NCBI RefSeq assembly: GCF_003148765.1
Contig: NZ_QGGV01000007.1
Span: forward strand, 141,240 to 205,239
DNA from: Silicimonas algicola
GTDB lineage: Bacteria > Pseudomonadota > Alphaproteobacteria > Rhodobacterales > Rhodobacteraceae
Length of the DNA stretch: 64,000 nt
Reading direction: 5' to 3'
In this document: piece by piece, positions 53,799 through 62,868 of the stretch
Layout of the letters: the number at the start of each line of letters is the position of its first letter
How positions within the stretch are numbered: position 1 is the stretch's first letter
Position numbers and translations under genes: made by a program
The notes under the pieces: model-generated
What the model saw: the letters and a program-made list of their open reading frames with translations, nothing else
Told to the model about the DNA's origin: nothing
Database searches by the model: none

Positions 53799-54200
53799 TT
53801 ACCTGCACCAGAACTTCCGACCATTCGGCAACCTGCGCGCCAGACCCGCCGCGACCATGATCTCTCCAACGTCCCTGCCGCTGACGAAAAGCTTCGCAAG
53901 GGTTCTCCCTTCCTCATCCTCACCAGTCCTGTGCATGAAGAGGCCACCGCTGTTCAATATGTCGACCAGCCGATCGGCCGCTCTTCTTCCAAGCTCGGCC
54001 TCTGCGCTACCGCCGCAAAGCGCGCCGCTTGTGCGGGGAACCTCGTATCCCTGAAAACGAAAAGCTTCGCTTCGCAGCCAAACGGTCTGCCCGTCTTCCA
54101 CGCAGGTCACAGGCTTCCGATTTCCGCAATGATCGATGGCGTGTGCGGGTGTCGAGATCATGGCGGCGCACAGCACCAGGTAGTGTCGTCCTTTCAGCAC
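53799..54200 (-). CDS. Staphylococcal nuclease-like (thermonuclease) secreted protein, divergent active site
   Basis: 133 residues. Signal-like start LKGRHYLVLCAAMISTPAHA. The body ends with the SNase hallmark order: AELGRRAADRLVDIL, EDEEGRTLAKLFVSGRDVGE and MVAAGLARRLPNGRKFWC. The usual IDAPE loop is YEVPR here, so a calcium-site aspartate appears replaced and nuclease activity is uncertain. The GTG at 54200 is chosen because it gives a complete signal peptide; the upstream frame has no other support. Confidence 0.65.
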   Translation of the reverse strand: MLKGRHYLVLCAAMISTPAHAIDHCGNRKPVTCVEDGQTVWLRSEAFRFQGYEVPRTSGALCGGSAEAELGRRAADRLVDILNSGGLFMHRTGEDEEGRTLAKLFVSGRDVGEIMVAAGLARRLPNGRKFWCR

Positions 54201-54272
54201 TTTAGGTAACCCCAACGAGCACGAGGAAGTACGCGATCCCGCCCGTGAGGTAGTGCTGGGAGCATTTCTGTC

Positions 54273-54286
54273 GACACCTGTGTCAG
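54273..54286. promoter_or_regulatory. Crp/Fnr-like palindrome around GACACC-TG-TGTCAG
   Basis: A perfect GACAC-CT-GTGTC core with the right half identical in pattern to the other sites (CCTGnGTCAG). It sits between the divergent nuclease and TrkH genes. Weaker left half than the other sites. Confidence 0.4.
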
Positions 54287-54403
54287 GGATGACCTTCCAC
54301 GCCCTGTCCAAGCAGAGAAGAAGTTTGGCGGCTGGCGGCATTCCGGTCTCCCGACCCCGTTTCCGAACAGCTACGCATTCGCGGCGGTAATTTTAACGCA
54401 CCG

Positions 54404-55918
54404 GTGCGCGAAGACGACGTCCGGTCTCCGCTGCGGGCATTGAATTTCCTGATCCTGCAGCCGATAAAGCCGAGGCTGCAACAGCGGAGCCCGTTCCAGG
54501 TCGTGAAGTTCGTCATCTTCGTGAACGGTGCGCTCCTGCTCGCGCTTTCGACCATCATGGGGCTTATTGCCGTCATGTATCCCGAGACGCGGTCCGTCTT
54601 CGGTCGGGCGGCCCTCATGGTCGGTCTTGTCGGCGGGTTCGTCATGATCGCGAATGGTCGACCGGATAGTGGCCTGAAGCCGATCCACGCTTTTCTGCTG
54701 ACCTCGAGTATCTGGATGAACGCAGCCGTCGCAGGCGCGGTGCCGCTGGCCTTGTGGGGTCTGTCGGCGACCGATGCCTTCTTCGAGGCGATGTCCGGCA
54801 TCACGACAACCGGGTCCACGATCATGTCGGGCCTCGATACAACGCCGCACGGAATACTCCTCTGGCGGGCGGTCCTTCAGGCGATCGGGGGGATCGGCTT
54901 CATCGTGACGGGCGTGGCCCTGCTTCCCATCCTCAAAGTCGGCGGCATGCAGTTGTTTCGCACGGAAAGCTCCGAGAAGGGCGACAAGGAGATGGCCAAC
55001 GCCGCGCGGTTCGCGCTTGCGACCGTCGTGGCCTATGCAGCCCTCATGGGCCTGTGTGCCATCGTCTACGCGATCGGCGGCATGTCCCTGTTCGACGCCA
55101 CCACGCACGCGATGACCACGCTTTCGACGGGGGGCTATTCGACCTACGATGCCTCCTTCGGACACTTCGACAGCGCTTTCCTTCAATACGCTGCCACGGT
55201 CTTCATGCTGTGCGGCGCCCTGCCGTTCGCCTGGTACATTCGAGCCGCCGTGCGGCGCAAGGTGGCCAGCGAGCAGGTAAGGCATCTTGTGCTCTTCGTT
55301 CTCGGCATCAGTCTTCTGCTGACGCTCTGGTTGGTCAATGTTTCGGACAAACCGTTCGAGACGGCTTTCCGGCATGTGATCTTCAATGTCGTCTCGGTCG
55401 TCACGACCACCGGATATGCCACCACGGACTACACCACATGGGGCTCGTTCGCGGTTGCCGTGTTCTTCCTTCTGACCGCGGTCGGGGGATGCACCGGCTC
55501 CACGGCAGGCGGGGCCAAGATGATGCGCTGGATCGTCTTCTTCCGGCTTACAGGCAGGCAGGTACAAGTCATCCACTCGCCTCACGCTATCGTGGCCGCC
55601 CGCTACGAAGGCATGGTGATCGAAGACGACGTGATGTCCGGCGTCGTTACGTTCTTCACCCTCTACTTCGGAACGATCGTGCTTCTGGCTGCCTCGCTCT
55701 CGGTCATCGGTCTCGATTTCCAGACTGCAGCGAGCGGGGCTCTCACGGCTGTGGCGAACGTCGGCCCGGGCGTCGGATCGATCATCGGTCCGGCGGGCAA
55801 CTTCCAGCCCCTCGATGACGCCGCAAAGCTGGTCCTGGCCTTCGGGATGTACCTTGGTCGTCTTGAGCTGCTGACGGTATTCGTGCTGTTCATGCCGCTG
55901 TTCTGGCGCGAAGTCTGA
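54404..55918 (+). CDS. trkH: TrkH/KtrB family potassium transporter membrane subunit
   Basis: 504 residues with four repeated membrane-pore-membrane units. Selectivity-filter-type loops are visible: MSGITTTGSTIM, TTLSTGGYSTYD, VTTTGYATTDY and ANVGPGVGSIIG. It forms the K+ pathway that usually works with a TrkA-type nucleotide-binding subunit; no trkA gene is nearby. The GTG at 54404 lacks a good ribosome site, and a start a few codons later (near LNFLILQP) is possible. Confidence 0.88.
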   Translation: MREDDVRSPLRALNFLILQPIKPRLQQRSPFQVVKFVIFVNGALLLALSTIMGLIAVMYPETRSVFGRAALMVGLVGGFVMIANGRPDSGLKPIHAFLLTSSIWMNAAVAGAVPLALWGLSATDAFFEAMSGITTTGSTIMSGLDTTPHGILLWRAVLQAIGGIGFIVTGVALLPILKVGGMQLFRTESSEKGDKEMANAARFALATVVAYAALMGLCAIVYAIGGMSLFDATTHAMTTLSTGGYSTYDASFGHFDSAFLQYAATVFMLCGALPFAWYIRAAVRRKVASEQVRHLVLFVLGISLLLTLWLVNVSDKPFETAFRHVIFNVVSVVTTTGYATTDYTTWGSFAVAVFFLLTAVGGCTGSTAGGAKMMRWIVFFRLTGRQVQVIHSPHAIVAARYEGMVIEDDVMSGVVTFFTLYFGTIVLLAASLSVIGLDFQTAASGALTAVANVGPGVGSIIGPAGNFQPLDDAAKLVLAFGMYLGRLELLTVFVLFMPLFWREV

Positions 55919-56032
55919 CATCCTTGCAGCGTCTCCGGTGAGGCGAGCCAAATCCGAGACGTCCTTGCCTGGAGCCACCTCGTGCGGCGGCACGGGCGAG
56001 CCTCTTCCTGTCCGCCGTTCTTGCGGTGCATA

Positions 56033-57100
56033 CTACTCTTGGCCCGAGTGGGCCGGACCCTGCACCAATCGGTTCCACCTGAGCGAGGACCAGAGAGAAA
56101 CGCCGATTAGAGCGGCCCCGCCGAGCCCGGTAATCACTTCCGGGACGTGAACCAGCGACTGCGCATACATGACGACCGACAAGGCGATGATGGCGTAGAA
56201 GGCGCCGTGTTCGAGGAAGCGGTACTGCGCCAGCGTGCCCTTCTCGACGAGCATGATGGTCATGGAACGCACGTACATGGCCCCGATCCCCAGACCGATG
56301 GCGATAATGAACAGGTTCTGGGTCAGGGCGAAGGCTCCGATCACACCGTCGAAGGAAAACGACGCGTCGAGCACCTCGAGATAGAGGAAGGCCCCCACTC
56401 CCCCTTTGGCGGCGGTACTCAGCGTCTCCTGGGTGCTGTCGAGCAGTCCGCCCAGGACCTCGACCAGCAGGAAGGTCAGAAGTCCCCAGATCGCCGCGCT
56501 GAAGAAGAGACGCTCCTCCGGAGGCTCCTGCAGACGGGAGAAGATCAGGATCAGTACCAGGACGACGGTCACTTCGACACCCCGAATGGTGGCGTATTTT
56601 GCCATCCGATGCTCGACCCACTGGACCCAGTGGACGTCCTTCTCGTGATCGAAGAAGAAGCTCAGGCCGACCATCATCAGGAACGTGCCCCCGAAGGCCG
56701 CGATCGGCAGATGCGCCTCCTGCATGATGCGGGAGTACTCGGCGGGTTCGACCGCAGCGAGGACCAGAGCCTGCCAGGGGCCGATCCCTGCGGCGATGAC
56801 CACGATCAGCAGGGGAAAGACGATCCGCATCCCGAAGACGGCGATCAGGATGCCCCAGGTGAGGAAGCGGCGCTGCCACTCGGGCCGCATATCCCTCAGC
56901 TTGTTCGCGTTGACGATCGCATTGTCGAAGGACAGCGAGATCTCGAGAACCGCAAGCACGCAGCAGATGAAGAAGATGGTGAGCGTACCGCCGAGCGTGC
57001 CGGTCATCTGCCAGCCGAGAAAGCCGCCCAGAAGAAGCCCGAGTGCGGTGACGATGAAGGCCCAGCGGAAGTAGCGCAGCCATGACGTGGCAGAGGTCAT
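56033..57100 (-). CDS. DUF475 / TerC-like integral membrane protein
   Basis: 355 residues with about nine membrane helices. LAVLEISLSFDNAIVNANKL near the N-terminus and EVLDASFSFDGVIGAFALTQ in the second half are the paired acidic motifs of DUF475/TerC proteins, thought to handle metal ions or tellurite-type stress. ATG 57100 (MTSATSWLRYF) starts just before the first helix. It converges with TrkH. A role in metal-ion export is family knowledge, not shown here. Confidence 0.85.
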   Translation of the reverse strand: MTSATSWLRYFRWAFIVTALGLLLGGFLGWQMTGTLGGTLTIFFICCVLAVLEISLSFDNAIVNANKLRDMRPEWQRRFLTWGILIAVFGMRIVFPLLIVVIAAGIGPWQALVLAAVEPAEYSRIMQEAHLPIAAFGGTFLMMVGLSFFFDHEKDVHWVQWVEHRMAKYATIRGVEVTVVLVLILIFSRLQEPPEERLFFSAAIWGLLTFLLVEVLGGLLDSTQETLSTAAKGGVGAFLYLEVLDASFSFDGVIGAFALTQNLFIIAIGLGIGAMYVRSMTIMLVEKGTLAQYRFLEHGAFYAIIALSVVMYAQSLVHVPEVITGLGGAALIGVSLWSSLRWNRLVQGPAHSGQE

Positions 57101-57393
57101 CGCGCGCACCCCCGGAAGAGGGTCATTGAGGTCGACATGGGGAGTCAAGTTCCAGGCGGCTGGAATGAATCGCGGTGCCGACATCACGGAAGCGCCGCCA
57201 CTTCCGCCAGAGGGGCCCGGTCACCGAACATTGCCCTGCATGGCAGGATGCGGCGACGCTATCGTTGCCGAGGGTGCTGTTCAAGGGGGAGGTGCGGTCG
57301 TGGCGCGCGTCGCACGTCCCGACTCGTGGAAGTCGTGGCCGGGCGGCCAAAGGCTCACCGCGATGGCGTCTTCCTTAATTCCGTCCGCGGAAG

Positions 57394-58017
57394 CTAGGTG
57401 ATGATGGCCTCTGCTCCCGATGCAAGGGAGACCAGGATGGCAGCCGTCAGTGCGACAGACAGGAGGCCCATCACGACCCCTGCGATGACCGTAAGCCCGT
57501 CCCGCTCGACGAGCCCGATGCCGACCGCAAGAAGTGAGATCGCGGGAAACCAACCGCTCCCGGGGACCGGCAGAAACAGGGCAAAGGCAATCACGAACAG
57601 CACCGTTCCGAGAAGGCGCTGGTTCGAGCGGCCGAACAGCGCCGGGAAACGGGGCGACAGAACCTTCTCCAGCCTTCTGGTCACGGGTCTGAGCCTCAGA
57701 ACGGTCCGCCGCAGTTTTTTCGGGTCAAGCTCGACCCGAGCCAGCCGCGAGGGCAACCTTACGTGCCGGTAGCCGAGCGTCATCTGGAGCGTCGTCCCCA
57801 GCAGCGGAAGAGCCGTTACCAGCGAGGATCCCGGAGGGAGCGGCAGGAACGTCAGCAGGGCGAAGAGAACGATCGCCCAACCGAACGACGAGTCCCCAAG
57901 CGCCGTCAGAAGACCCCCGATCGACAGCCCGCCCGCTCGATGCTGCTCCCTTGTCGTTCGCAGGATGGGGAGTGCAAGAGACGATCGGCGATGCCTCAGA
58001 TCCGGTCCGTGCTTCAC
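57394..58017 (-). CDS. exoD: ExoD family exopolysaccharide-related membrane protein
   Basis: 207 residues with four or so membrane helices. GDSSFGWAIVLFALLTFLPL, PPGSSLVTALPLLGTTLQMT and LPVPGSGWFPAISLLAVGIG are the family hallmarks. In rhizobia ExoD affects exopolysaccharide and alkaline tolerance. An imperfect palindrome CCTGAACG-AGA-CGTTCGGG (58067-58085) lies about 50 bases upstream of the start. Confidence 0.85.
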   Translation of the reverse strand: MKHGPDLRHRRSSLALPILRTTREQHRAGGLSIGGLLTALGDSSFGWAIVLFALLTFLPLPPGSSLVTALPLLGTTLQMTLGYRHVRLPSRLARVELDPKKLRRTVLRLRPVTRRLEKVLSPRFPALFGRSNQRLLGTVLFVIAFALFLPVPGSGWFPAISLLAVGIGLVERDGLTVIAGVVMGLLSVALTAAILVSLASGAEAIIT

Positions 58018-58342
58018 GCGTATCTCCCTCTTTGGCGTATATCACCGTCGGCAGACAAAAATTCAACCTGAACGAGACGTTCGGGTGTCCCTGATGAGGA
58101 GCGACGGGGTCATGCGAGGGCAAACTCTGGCGAATTCGCAACAGGCTAGCGGCGAGCGACAGGATCCATCTCTAAGCGACTGCCTTTATTGGCGGAAGGG
58201 GTGTCCGCAATTCTAGTGTCGGGGCGCGTCGGAGTAAGTCTGCCGCGCCCCTTATTTATCAAGGCTATACGAAATTCTGTTGTCGGATAGCGTCGGCCTG
58301 AATATGGTGCAATCGGACAGCTTTTGGCAGGTAGGAACTCAG
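58018..58342. other. Junction between chromosomal block and satellite element
   Basis: 325 bases without a gene. It contains the palindrome 58067-58085, upstream of exoD, and the terminator-like hairpin 58221-58251. No tRNA or tmRNA 3' end is recognisable next to the integrase, so the attachment site could not be defined. Confidence 0.5.
58221..58251 (+). terminator. Hairpin upstream of the integrase
   Basis: 8-bp stem GGGGCGCG / CGCGCCCC with a 15-nt loop followed by TTATTTAT. It may end transcription entering the element from the left; it could also be part of the attachment region. Confidence 0.5.
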
Positions 58343-59615
58343 GTGCCCAAAAAGGCAAAAGAACTCTCCGCCATAGAAGTGAAGCGCCTCGCGCACCCCG
58401 GCAAGGGAATCAATGCGACCTTCGCTGTTGGCGGTGTCGACGGTCTGCTCCTGCAGATCACCCCGACCGACGCGCGTTCATGGTTGCTTCGATACAGCGC
58501 CAAGGGCAAGCGGCGTCACCTCGGCCTCGGCCCCTACCCCGATGTGACCCTCGCAGGCGCCCGTGAGCGCGCCAGGGACGCCCGTGACAAGCTTTGGCAG
58601 GGCGTTGACCCCTTGGAGGAACGCCGCGCCGCTAAGGCCGCGCTGGCAGCCGCAGAGAAGCGGGGGCTGACGTTCGCAAAAGCGGCCGACAGGTTCCTCG
58701 CGGCGAAGCTCGGCGAATTCCGCAACGAAAAGCACAAGGCGCAATGGCGCGCCACGATCGACACCTACGCCGCGCCGAAGATCGGCGACATGCTGGTGGA
58801 CGACATCAAGGTGCAGGACGTACTTCGTGTCCTCGAGCCAATATGGACGACCAAGACCGAGACGGCCTCGCGGCTTCGCGGCCGGATCGAGTCGATCCTC
58901 GCTTGGGCGACTGTGGCGGGACACCGCACGGGCGACAATCCGGCGCGATGGAAGGGAAACCTGGACGCCATCCTGCCGAAGCCCGGCAAGGTCGCGCGCG
59001 GAGAACAGCCCTGCCCTATCCCTCGCCGATGCGCCGGCATGGTTCGCCGACCTGCGCGCCAGAAACGGCTTCGCAACGCGCGCCCTTGAATTCGTCGCCC
59101 TGACCGCAGCGCGATCGGGCGAGGTTCGCGGCATGACCTGGGCCGAGTATGACACGGCCGAGAAGGTCTGGACTATATCGGGCAAACGCATGAAGGCAGG
59201 CGCGGATCACCGGGTTCCCCTCTCGCCCGCCGCCGTGGCGCTGCTCAACGACATGGAGCGTTTCGAGGGCACGGATCTTGTCTTCCCGGCGCCGCGCGGC
59301 GGGCAGCTCTCAGACATGGCCCTGAGCGCCACTATGCGCCGGATCAACGAAGCGCGGGAAGGCGGCTATCTCGACGCCAGGTCGCAGCGCCCCGCGGTGC
59401 CTCACGGTCTGCGCAGCACGTTCCGCGATTGGGCGGCCGAGCGAGGCTATCCCCGGGACATGGCCGAAATCGCACTGGCACACACGGTCGGATCGGAAGT
59501 CGAGCGGGCCTATCGCCGGACTGACATGCTCGAGCGGCGGCGGGCGATGATGGACGCGTGGGCCGGATTTCTGAGCGGCGAGGCGTGCGGCAAGGTCGTA
59601 AGGATCGGAGCATGA
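58343..59615 (+). pseudogene. P4-type tyrosine integrase, interrupted by a one-base frameshift
   Basis: The N-terminal part (frame from GTG 58343, MPKKAKELSAIEVKRLAHPG) has the DUF4102 arm-binding domain and core-binding domain. It runs into a wrong frame at about 59009-59011, where one extra C in CAGCCCTGCC shifts reading. The catalytic half continues in the next frame to 59615 with all active residues: Arg in TAARSGEVRG, Lys in RMKAGADHRV, HGLR, His in LAHTVGS and Tyr in VERAYRR. Restored, it would be about 424 residues. TAGGAACTCAG precedes the GTG. Either the gene is inactive or the extra C is a sequencing error. Confidence 0.85.
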
Positions 59616-60190
59616 CTCAAACGCGAGGGAAGCCCGCGCTGGCCTTTACCCATAACGGCGGTTTTGTCCGCGACATCCTGCCGGAGCACATCGAGGCGGC
59701 ATACATACAAGCCTATGACGAAATCGCTCCTCCGACTTTCGTCAGCGAGGCAGCGAACCTCCTAAGATTTCGGATTGTCGACGTCGATAATCCGCGGAAG
59801 CGGTTCACGGAAGCGGACATTAAGAAGGTGAGGGATGCAGCCAAGAGGCTTCGCTTGGCTCTTTTGGCCTTTCCAGATCAAACGGGGCTGCTGCAATCGT
59901 TGGAGCATCGCATGAAGCGTGAAGTCAATTCTGGCGATCTACACACATGGGTGGCGCTATTGGAAAGATCAGACACCGCACGGCCCTATCAGGCGTCGCG
60001 CAGCTTCAAATGGGCAATCAGTGAATTGGCCAAGTTTCTTCGGGCCGAGGGAAAGTCGCCTGCGAGGAACGGGACGGGGCCCTTTTTTCGCCTAGTCGAG
60101 GGAATCGAGCGCCAATACCCTGGTCTGATGTTTCCCACCGAAACGGTTGGGACCGGCAGACAGCAATACATTTCGCGGGCTCTCAAATAA
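59612..60190 (+). CDS. Hypothetical protein of the satellite element
   Basis: 192 residues, soluble, starting MTQTRGKPALAFTHNGGFVR. The ATG overlaps the integrase stop (ATGA) and has AAGGATCGGAG upstream, so it is co-translated with the integrase. It has many helices (KKVRDAAKRLRLALLAF) and a GTGPFFRLVEGIERQYPG stretch. No family recognised. Its base composition is less GC-rich than the host genes, consistent with element cargo. Confidence 0.72.
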   Translation: MTQTRGKPALAFTHNGGFVRDILPEHIEAAYIQAYDEIAPPTFVSEAANLLRFRIVDVDNPRKRFTEADIKKVRDAAKRLRLALLAFPDQTGLLQSLEHRMKREVNSGDLHTWVALLERSDTARPYQASRSFKWAISELAKFLRAEGKSPARNGTGPFFRLVEGIERQYPGLMFPTETVGTGRQQYISRALK

Positions 60191-60321
60191 GCTGAGAAAG
60201 CGGGTTTATTTGTAGTCGTCCGGACGCGGACATCCAAAGTTACACAACGGCATCCGACCGAAACCAGCGGACGCCAAACTCTCACACCGGCGTCCCCTTA
60301 GACCGCAAAGGATGCCGCCAA

Positions 60322-60498
60322 GTGACTTACGTTAACGACAGGTTCCTCGCCGCCCGCTGGGGCGTCACGCGCACGACGCCGTGGGACTGGGCGCGGACAA
60401 AGCCGGACTTTCCCCAGCCCGTGAAGCTGTCCGAGCGGTGCACCCGCTGGAAACTCGCCGACATCGAGGCTTGGGAGAAGCAGGCCGAGACCGCCTAA
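60322..60498 (+). CDS. AlpA-like small DNA-binding regulator
   Basis: 58 residues from a GTG at 60322 with AAAGGAT upstream. FLAARWGVTRTTPWDWARTK looks like an MerR/AlpA-type HTH, then FPQPVKLSERCTRWKLADIE matches the AlpA end pattern (FPxPVKL...RWxxxDIExW). In P4-like elements AlpA activates or controls integrase/excision. Its position between the integrase and the primase operon fits. It was too short for long-frame searches. Confidence 0.72.
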   Translation: MTYVNDRFLAARWGVTRTTPWDWARTKPDFPQPVKLSERCTRWKLADIEAWEKQAETA

Positions 60499-60502
60499 AC
60501 GA

Positions 60503-60535
60503 AAACCCGCCGGCAGGGACATGCGCGACGGGTTT
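60503..60535 (+). terminator. Hairpin after the AlpA-like gene
   Basis: Stem AAACCCG / CGGGTTT enclosing 19 bases, just past the AlpA stop. The T-run is only three bases, so termination may be partial before the primase operon. Confidence 0.45.
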
Positions 60536-60606
60536 CCACGGAGTTTCAGGGACTTCTGGATCATACCTGATCAGCGCGCCCTCGGCAATAACGAGGTTCG
60601 AGCACA

Positions 60607-60798
60607 ATGAACGAATACTCCCGCTTCGACGTCCGGCGCTCTGCCGCATTCGAGACGCTGAAATCCTTCCACAGTCGCGACGAGGCGCAGGACTTCGCGC
60701 GAAAGATGGCGATCGCCTGGAAGGCCGACATGACCGTCACGACCGTGACGATGGCCCACGTCCTCGGCAGCGATGGCCTCGCGGAATGGGAGTTCTAG
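60607..60798 (+). CDS. Small hypothetical element protein
   Basis: 63 residues starting MNEYSRFDVRRSAAFETLKS. GAGG precedes the ATG by 8 bases. Soluble, mixed alpha/beta, with a WKADMTVTTVTMAHVLG strand pattern. It abuts the next gene (start directly after its stop). Unknown function, probably element housekeeping. Confidence 0.6.
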   Translation: MNEYSRFDVRRSAAFETLKSFHSRDEAQDFARKMAIAWKADMTVTTVTMAHVLGSDGLAEWEF

Positions 60799-61131
60799 AT
60801 GACTTCCACCCTCTCCCGCCACATGAAGCCGGCGCACAAGGCCGCCTCTCGCGCCCTGGGTTACGCCCTGACCCTCGATGATATGGAGGGCTGGGAAGCC
60901 TTCTCGGCCCTGATCGAAGCGCGACTGAGCGAGCGCGAGCGCGCAGGCCTGGCGTTCGCGGCGCTTCGCTCGCAGTCCGAAACCCACGCCGCCTGGACGG
61001 CAGAGGCGGCCGTCAACGACGTTGCACCTCCCGAGGTGCCCACGATCCTCGACACGCCAACTGGGCGCGCGGTGATGATCGAATGGCGCGAGAAGCGTGA
61101 CGCCAAGGAAAGACGCGAGGTATCCGCATGA
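60799..61131 (+). CDS. Small hypothetical element protein
   Basis: 110 residues, helical, starting MTSTLSRHMKPAHKAASRAL, with DMEGWEAFSALIEARLSERE in the middle. It begins immediately after the preceding stop and overlaps the following gene (ATGA). Unknown family; part of the primase operon. Confidence 0.62.
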   Translation: MTSTLSRHMKPAHKAASRALGYALTLDDMEGWEAFSALIEARLSERERAGLAFAALRSQSETHAAWTAEAAVNDVAPPEVPTILDTPTGRAVMIEWREKRDAKERREVSA

Positions 61132-61307
61132 TGGAGATTGTCCAAACGCGCAGAGGTTTCTTCGTCGCTTTTGTCGTCGGCGAACAATGCCAGATTAACG
61201 GACCGATGTACGCCCAGGAGGCCCTGTCGGCCGCGGCGACGCAATGCGCCCGCGCCGGACAGCACCTCAGCATGGTGACGCATTCCGATGCGAGGCATCT
61301 CCAATGA
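61128..61307 (+). CDS. Small hypothetical element protein
   Basis: 59 residues starting MMEIVQTRRGFFVAFVVGEQ and ending SMVTHSDARHLQ. Start and stop both overlap the neighbouring genes by ATGA, the pattern of a tightly packed phage operon. No family recognised. Confidence 0.55.
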   Translation: MMEIVQTRRGFFVAFVVGEQCQINGPMYAQEALSAAATQCARAGQHLSMVTHSDARHLQ

Positions 61308-61513
61308 GCGGCGAAGTTGAAATCATCGGAGGTTGGGACGGCGAGCATTCCTATGTTGTGATGCACTGGGACCGTCACCGCGACTCTGGTTGGGCCGCCG
61401 CTGCTTTCAAGTCTCGTGGCGCAGCCCTGACATTCGCCCTCGCCTACGCTCGCGAGCACGATTGCGAGATGCCGAGCGCGGAGATCATTAACCTGGCGGA
61501 GACTCGCAGATGA
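61304..61513 (+). CDS. Small hypothetical element protein
   Basis: 69 residues starting MSGEVEIIGGWDGEHSYVVM, with an alpha/beta pattern (WAAAAFKSRGAALTFALAYA). It overlaps both the preceding gene and the primase by ATGA. No family recognised. Confidence 0.6.
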   Translation: MSGEVEIIGGWDGEHSYVVMHWDRHRDSGWAAAAFKSRGAALTFALAYAREHDCEMPSAEIINLAETRR

Positions 61514-62868
61514 CGATCGCGGACCTCGATATGACGCCGGGCGACGTCGACCTCTCAGAGGACGGTGTCGCACGCGCCTTCGCCGAGATGCAGGCTGGAT
61601 ACCGCCTTTACGACAATGACGCCGGAAAATGGTTCGTATACGTTGGCGACTGCTGGCAACTCGATCACACCCAGAGCACCACTTTCGCCGCTCGGGAATT
61701 GGTCAACACCGTCTCTTTCAAGATCAATTCGAACAAGCGCACCAGATATCGCTCGTCTTCCTTCGTAAGTGGTGTCGAGCGGCTGGCGCGCTCTGATCCG
61801 GCACTGTCGGTGCGTCAGGAAAATTTCGATACTGACCTCTGGCTTCTCGGCTGTCCGGGCGTGACCGTCGACCTGCGCACCGGCAAGCCGCGTGAACCCG
61901 ACCCACGCGACATGATAACCCGCCTTACGTCAGTCGCGCCTGCGGAGACGGCCCATTGTCCGCGGTGGGATGACTTCCTTAGCGAGGCGACCGGCGGCGA
62001 CGACGACATGAAAGGCTTTCTGCAGCGGTTCCTCGGGTATTCCCTCACCGGATTTACGACGGAACATGCCCTGATCTTCGCCTGGGGCGGCGGCGGAAAC
62101 GGCAAGTCGGTGTTCCAAAATACGGCCGCGAATATCATGGGCGATCACGCCACCCACGCAGCAATGGAGACATTCATATCGAGCAGGCAGGACCGCCATT
62201 CGACTGAATTGGCATACCTCCGCGGCGCCAGGCTGGTCACCGCTTCCGAGACCGACGAAGGACGCGCATGGGCAGAAGCGCGCATTAAGACTTTGACAGG
62301 CGGCGACCCGGTGACAGCACGTTTTATGCACAAAGACCCCTTCACCTTCATTCCTCAATTCAAGCTTCTGATCGTCGGAAACCATCAGCCGGCCCTTCAG
62401 AGCGTTGATGACGCCGCCCGGCGCCGGTTCAATATCGTTCCCTTCACGCGCCGCCCGGAAAAGCCGGATCCCGACCTCGAGGCCAAGCTGCGCAAAGAAC
62501 ACCCGCAGATATTGCGGTGGATGATTGACGGCTGCCTCGACTGGCAAGCCAACGGCCTTAAGCGCCCGCAAAGCGTCCTGGACGCTACCGCCGAATATTT
62601 CTCGGAGCAGGACTTCGTTGGGCAGTGGCTCGGCGAAGTGGCCATCCTCGAGCCCGGCAATCCTCACCGCTTCACATCGTCGGCAGACCTCTTCGCTTCC
62701 TGGAAAGCCTATGCCGAGAAGGCGGGCGAAATGGTCGGGGCGCAGAAAGGGCTTGCCGGCAAGCTACGCCGCTTCGGGCTGACGACGGAAATGCGGTCGA
62801 TCGGCGGGCAGAAGCTGCGCGGCTGGGTCGGTGTGTCGCTCAAAGTGCGGGCGAGTGGCCATGACTGA
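61510..62868 (+). CDS. P4/D5-type phage primase-helicase
   Basis: 452 residues. The N-terminal part (about 20-150) includes an early LGCPGVTVDLRTGKPREPD segment typical of the D5 N-terminal domain. From about 150 on it is an SF3 helicase: Walker A GGGGNGKS near 195, Walker B-type ELAYLRGARLVTASETDEG, then FKLLIVGNHQPALQSVDDAA with the sensor Asn and an arginine finger in ARRRFNIVPF. The C-terminus resembles P4-family DNA-binding tails. It should unwind, and with a host or own primase activity start replication of the element; no zinc-type primase domain is present. Confidence 0.88.
   Translation: MTIADLDMTPGDVDLSEDGVARAFAEMQAGYRLYDNDAGKWFVYVGDCWQLDHTQSTTFAARELVNTVSFKINSNKRTRYRSSSFVSGVERLARSDPALSVRQENFDTDLWLLGCPGVTVDLRTGKPREPDPRDMITRLTSVAPAETAHCPRWDDFLSEATGGDDDMKGFLQRFLGYSLTGFTTEHALIFAWGGGGNGKSVFQNTAANIMGDHATHAAMETFISSRQDRHSTELAYLRGARLVTASETDEGRAWAEARIKTLTGGDPVTARFMHKDPFTFIPQFKLLIVGNHQPALQSVDDAARRRFNIVPFTRRPEKPDPDLEAKLRKEHPQILRWMIDGCLDWQANGLKRPQSVLDATAEYFSEQDFVGQWLGEVAILEPGNPHRFTSSADLFASWKAYAEKAGEMVGAQKGLAGKLRRFGLTTEMRSIGGQKLRGWVGVSLKVRASGHD

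Noticed and set aside
58141..58280. tRNA or tmRNA end as integration target
   Set aside because: Looked for an acceptor stem and T-arm beside the integrase and found none; no direct repeat longer than about 7 bases was seen near 63780.
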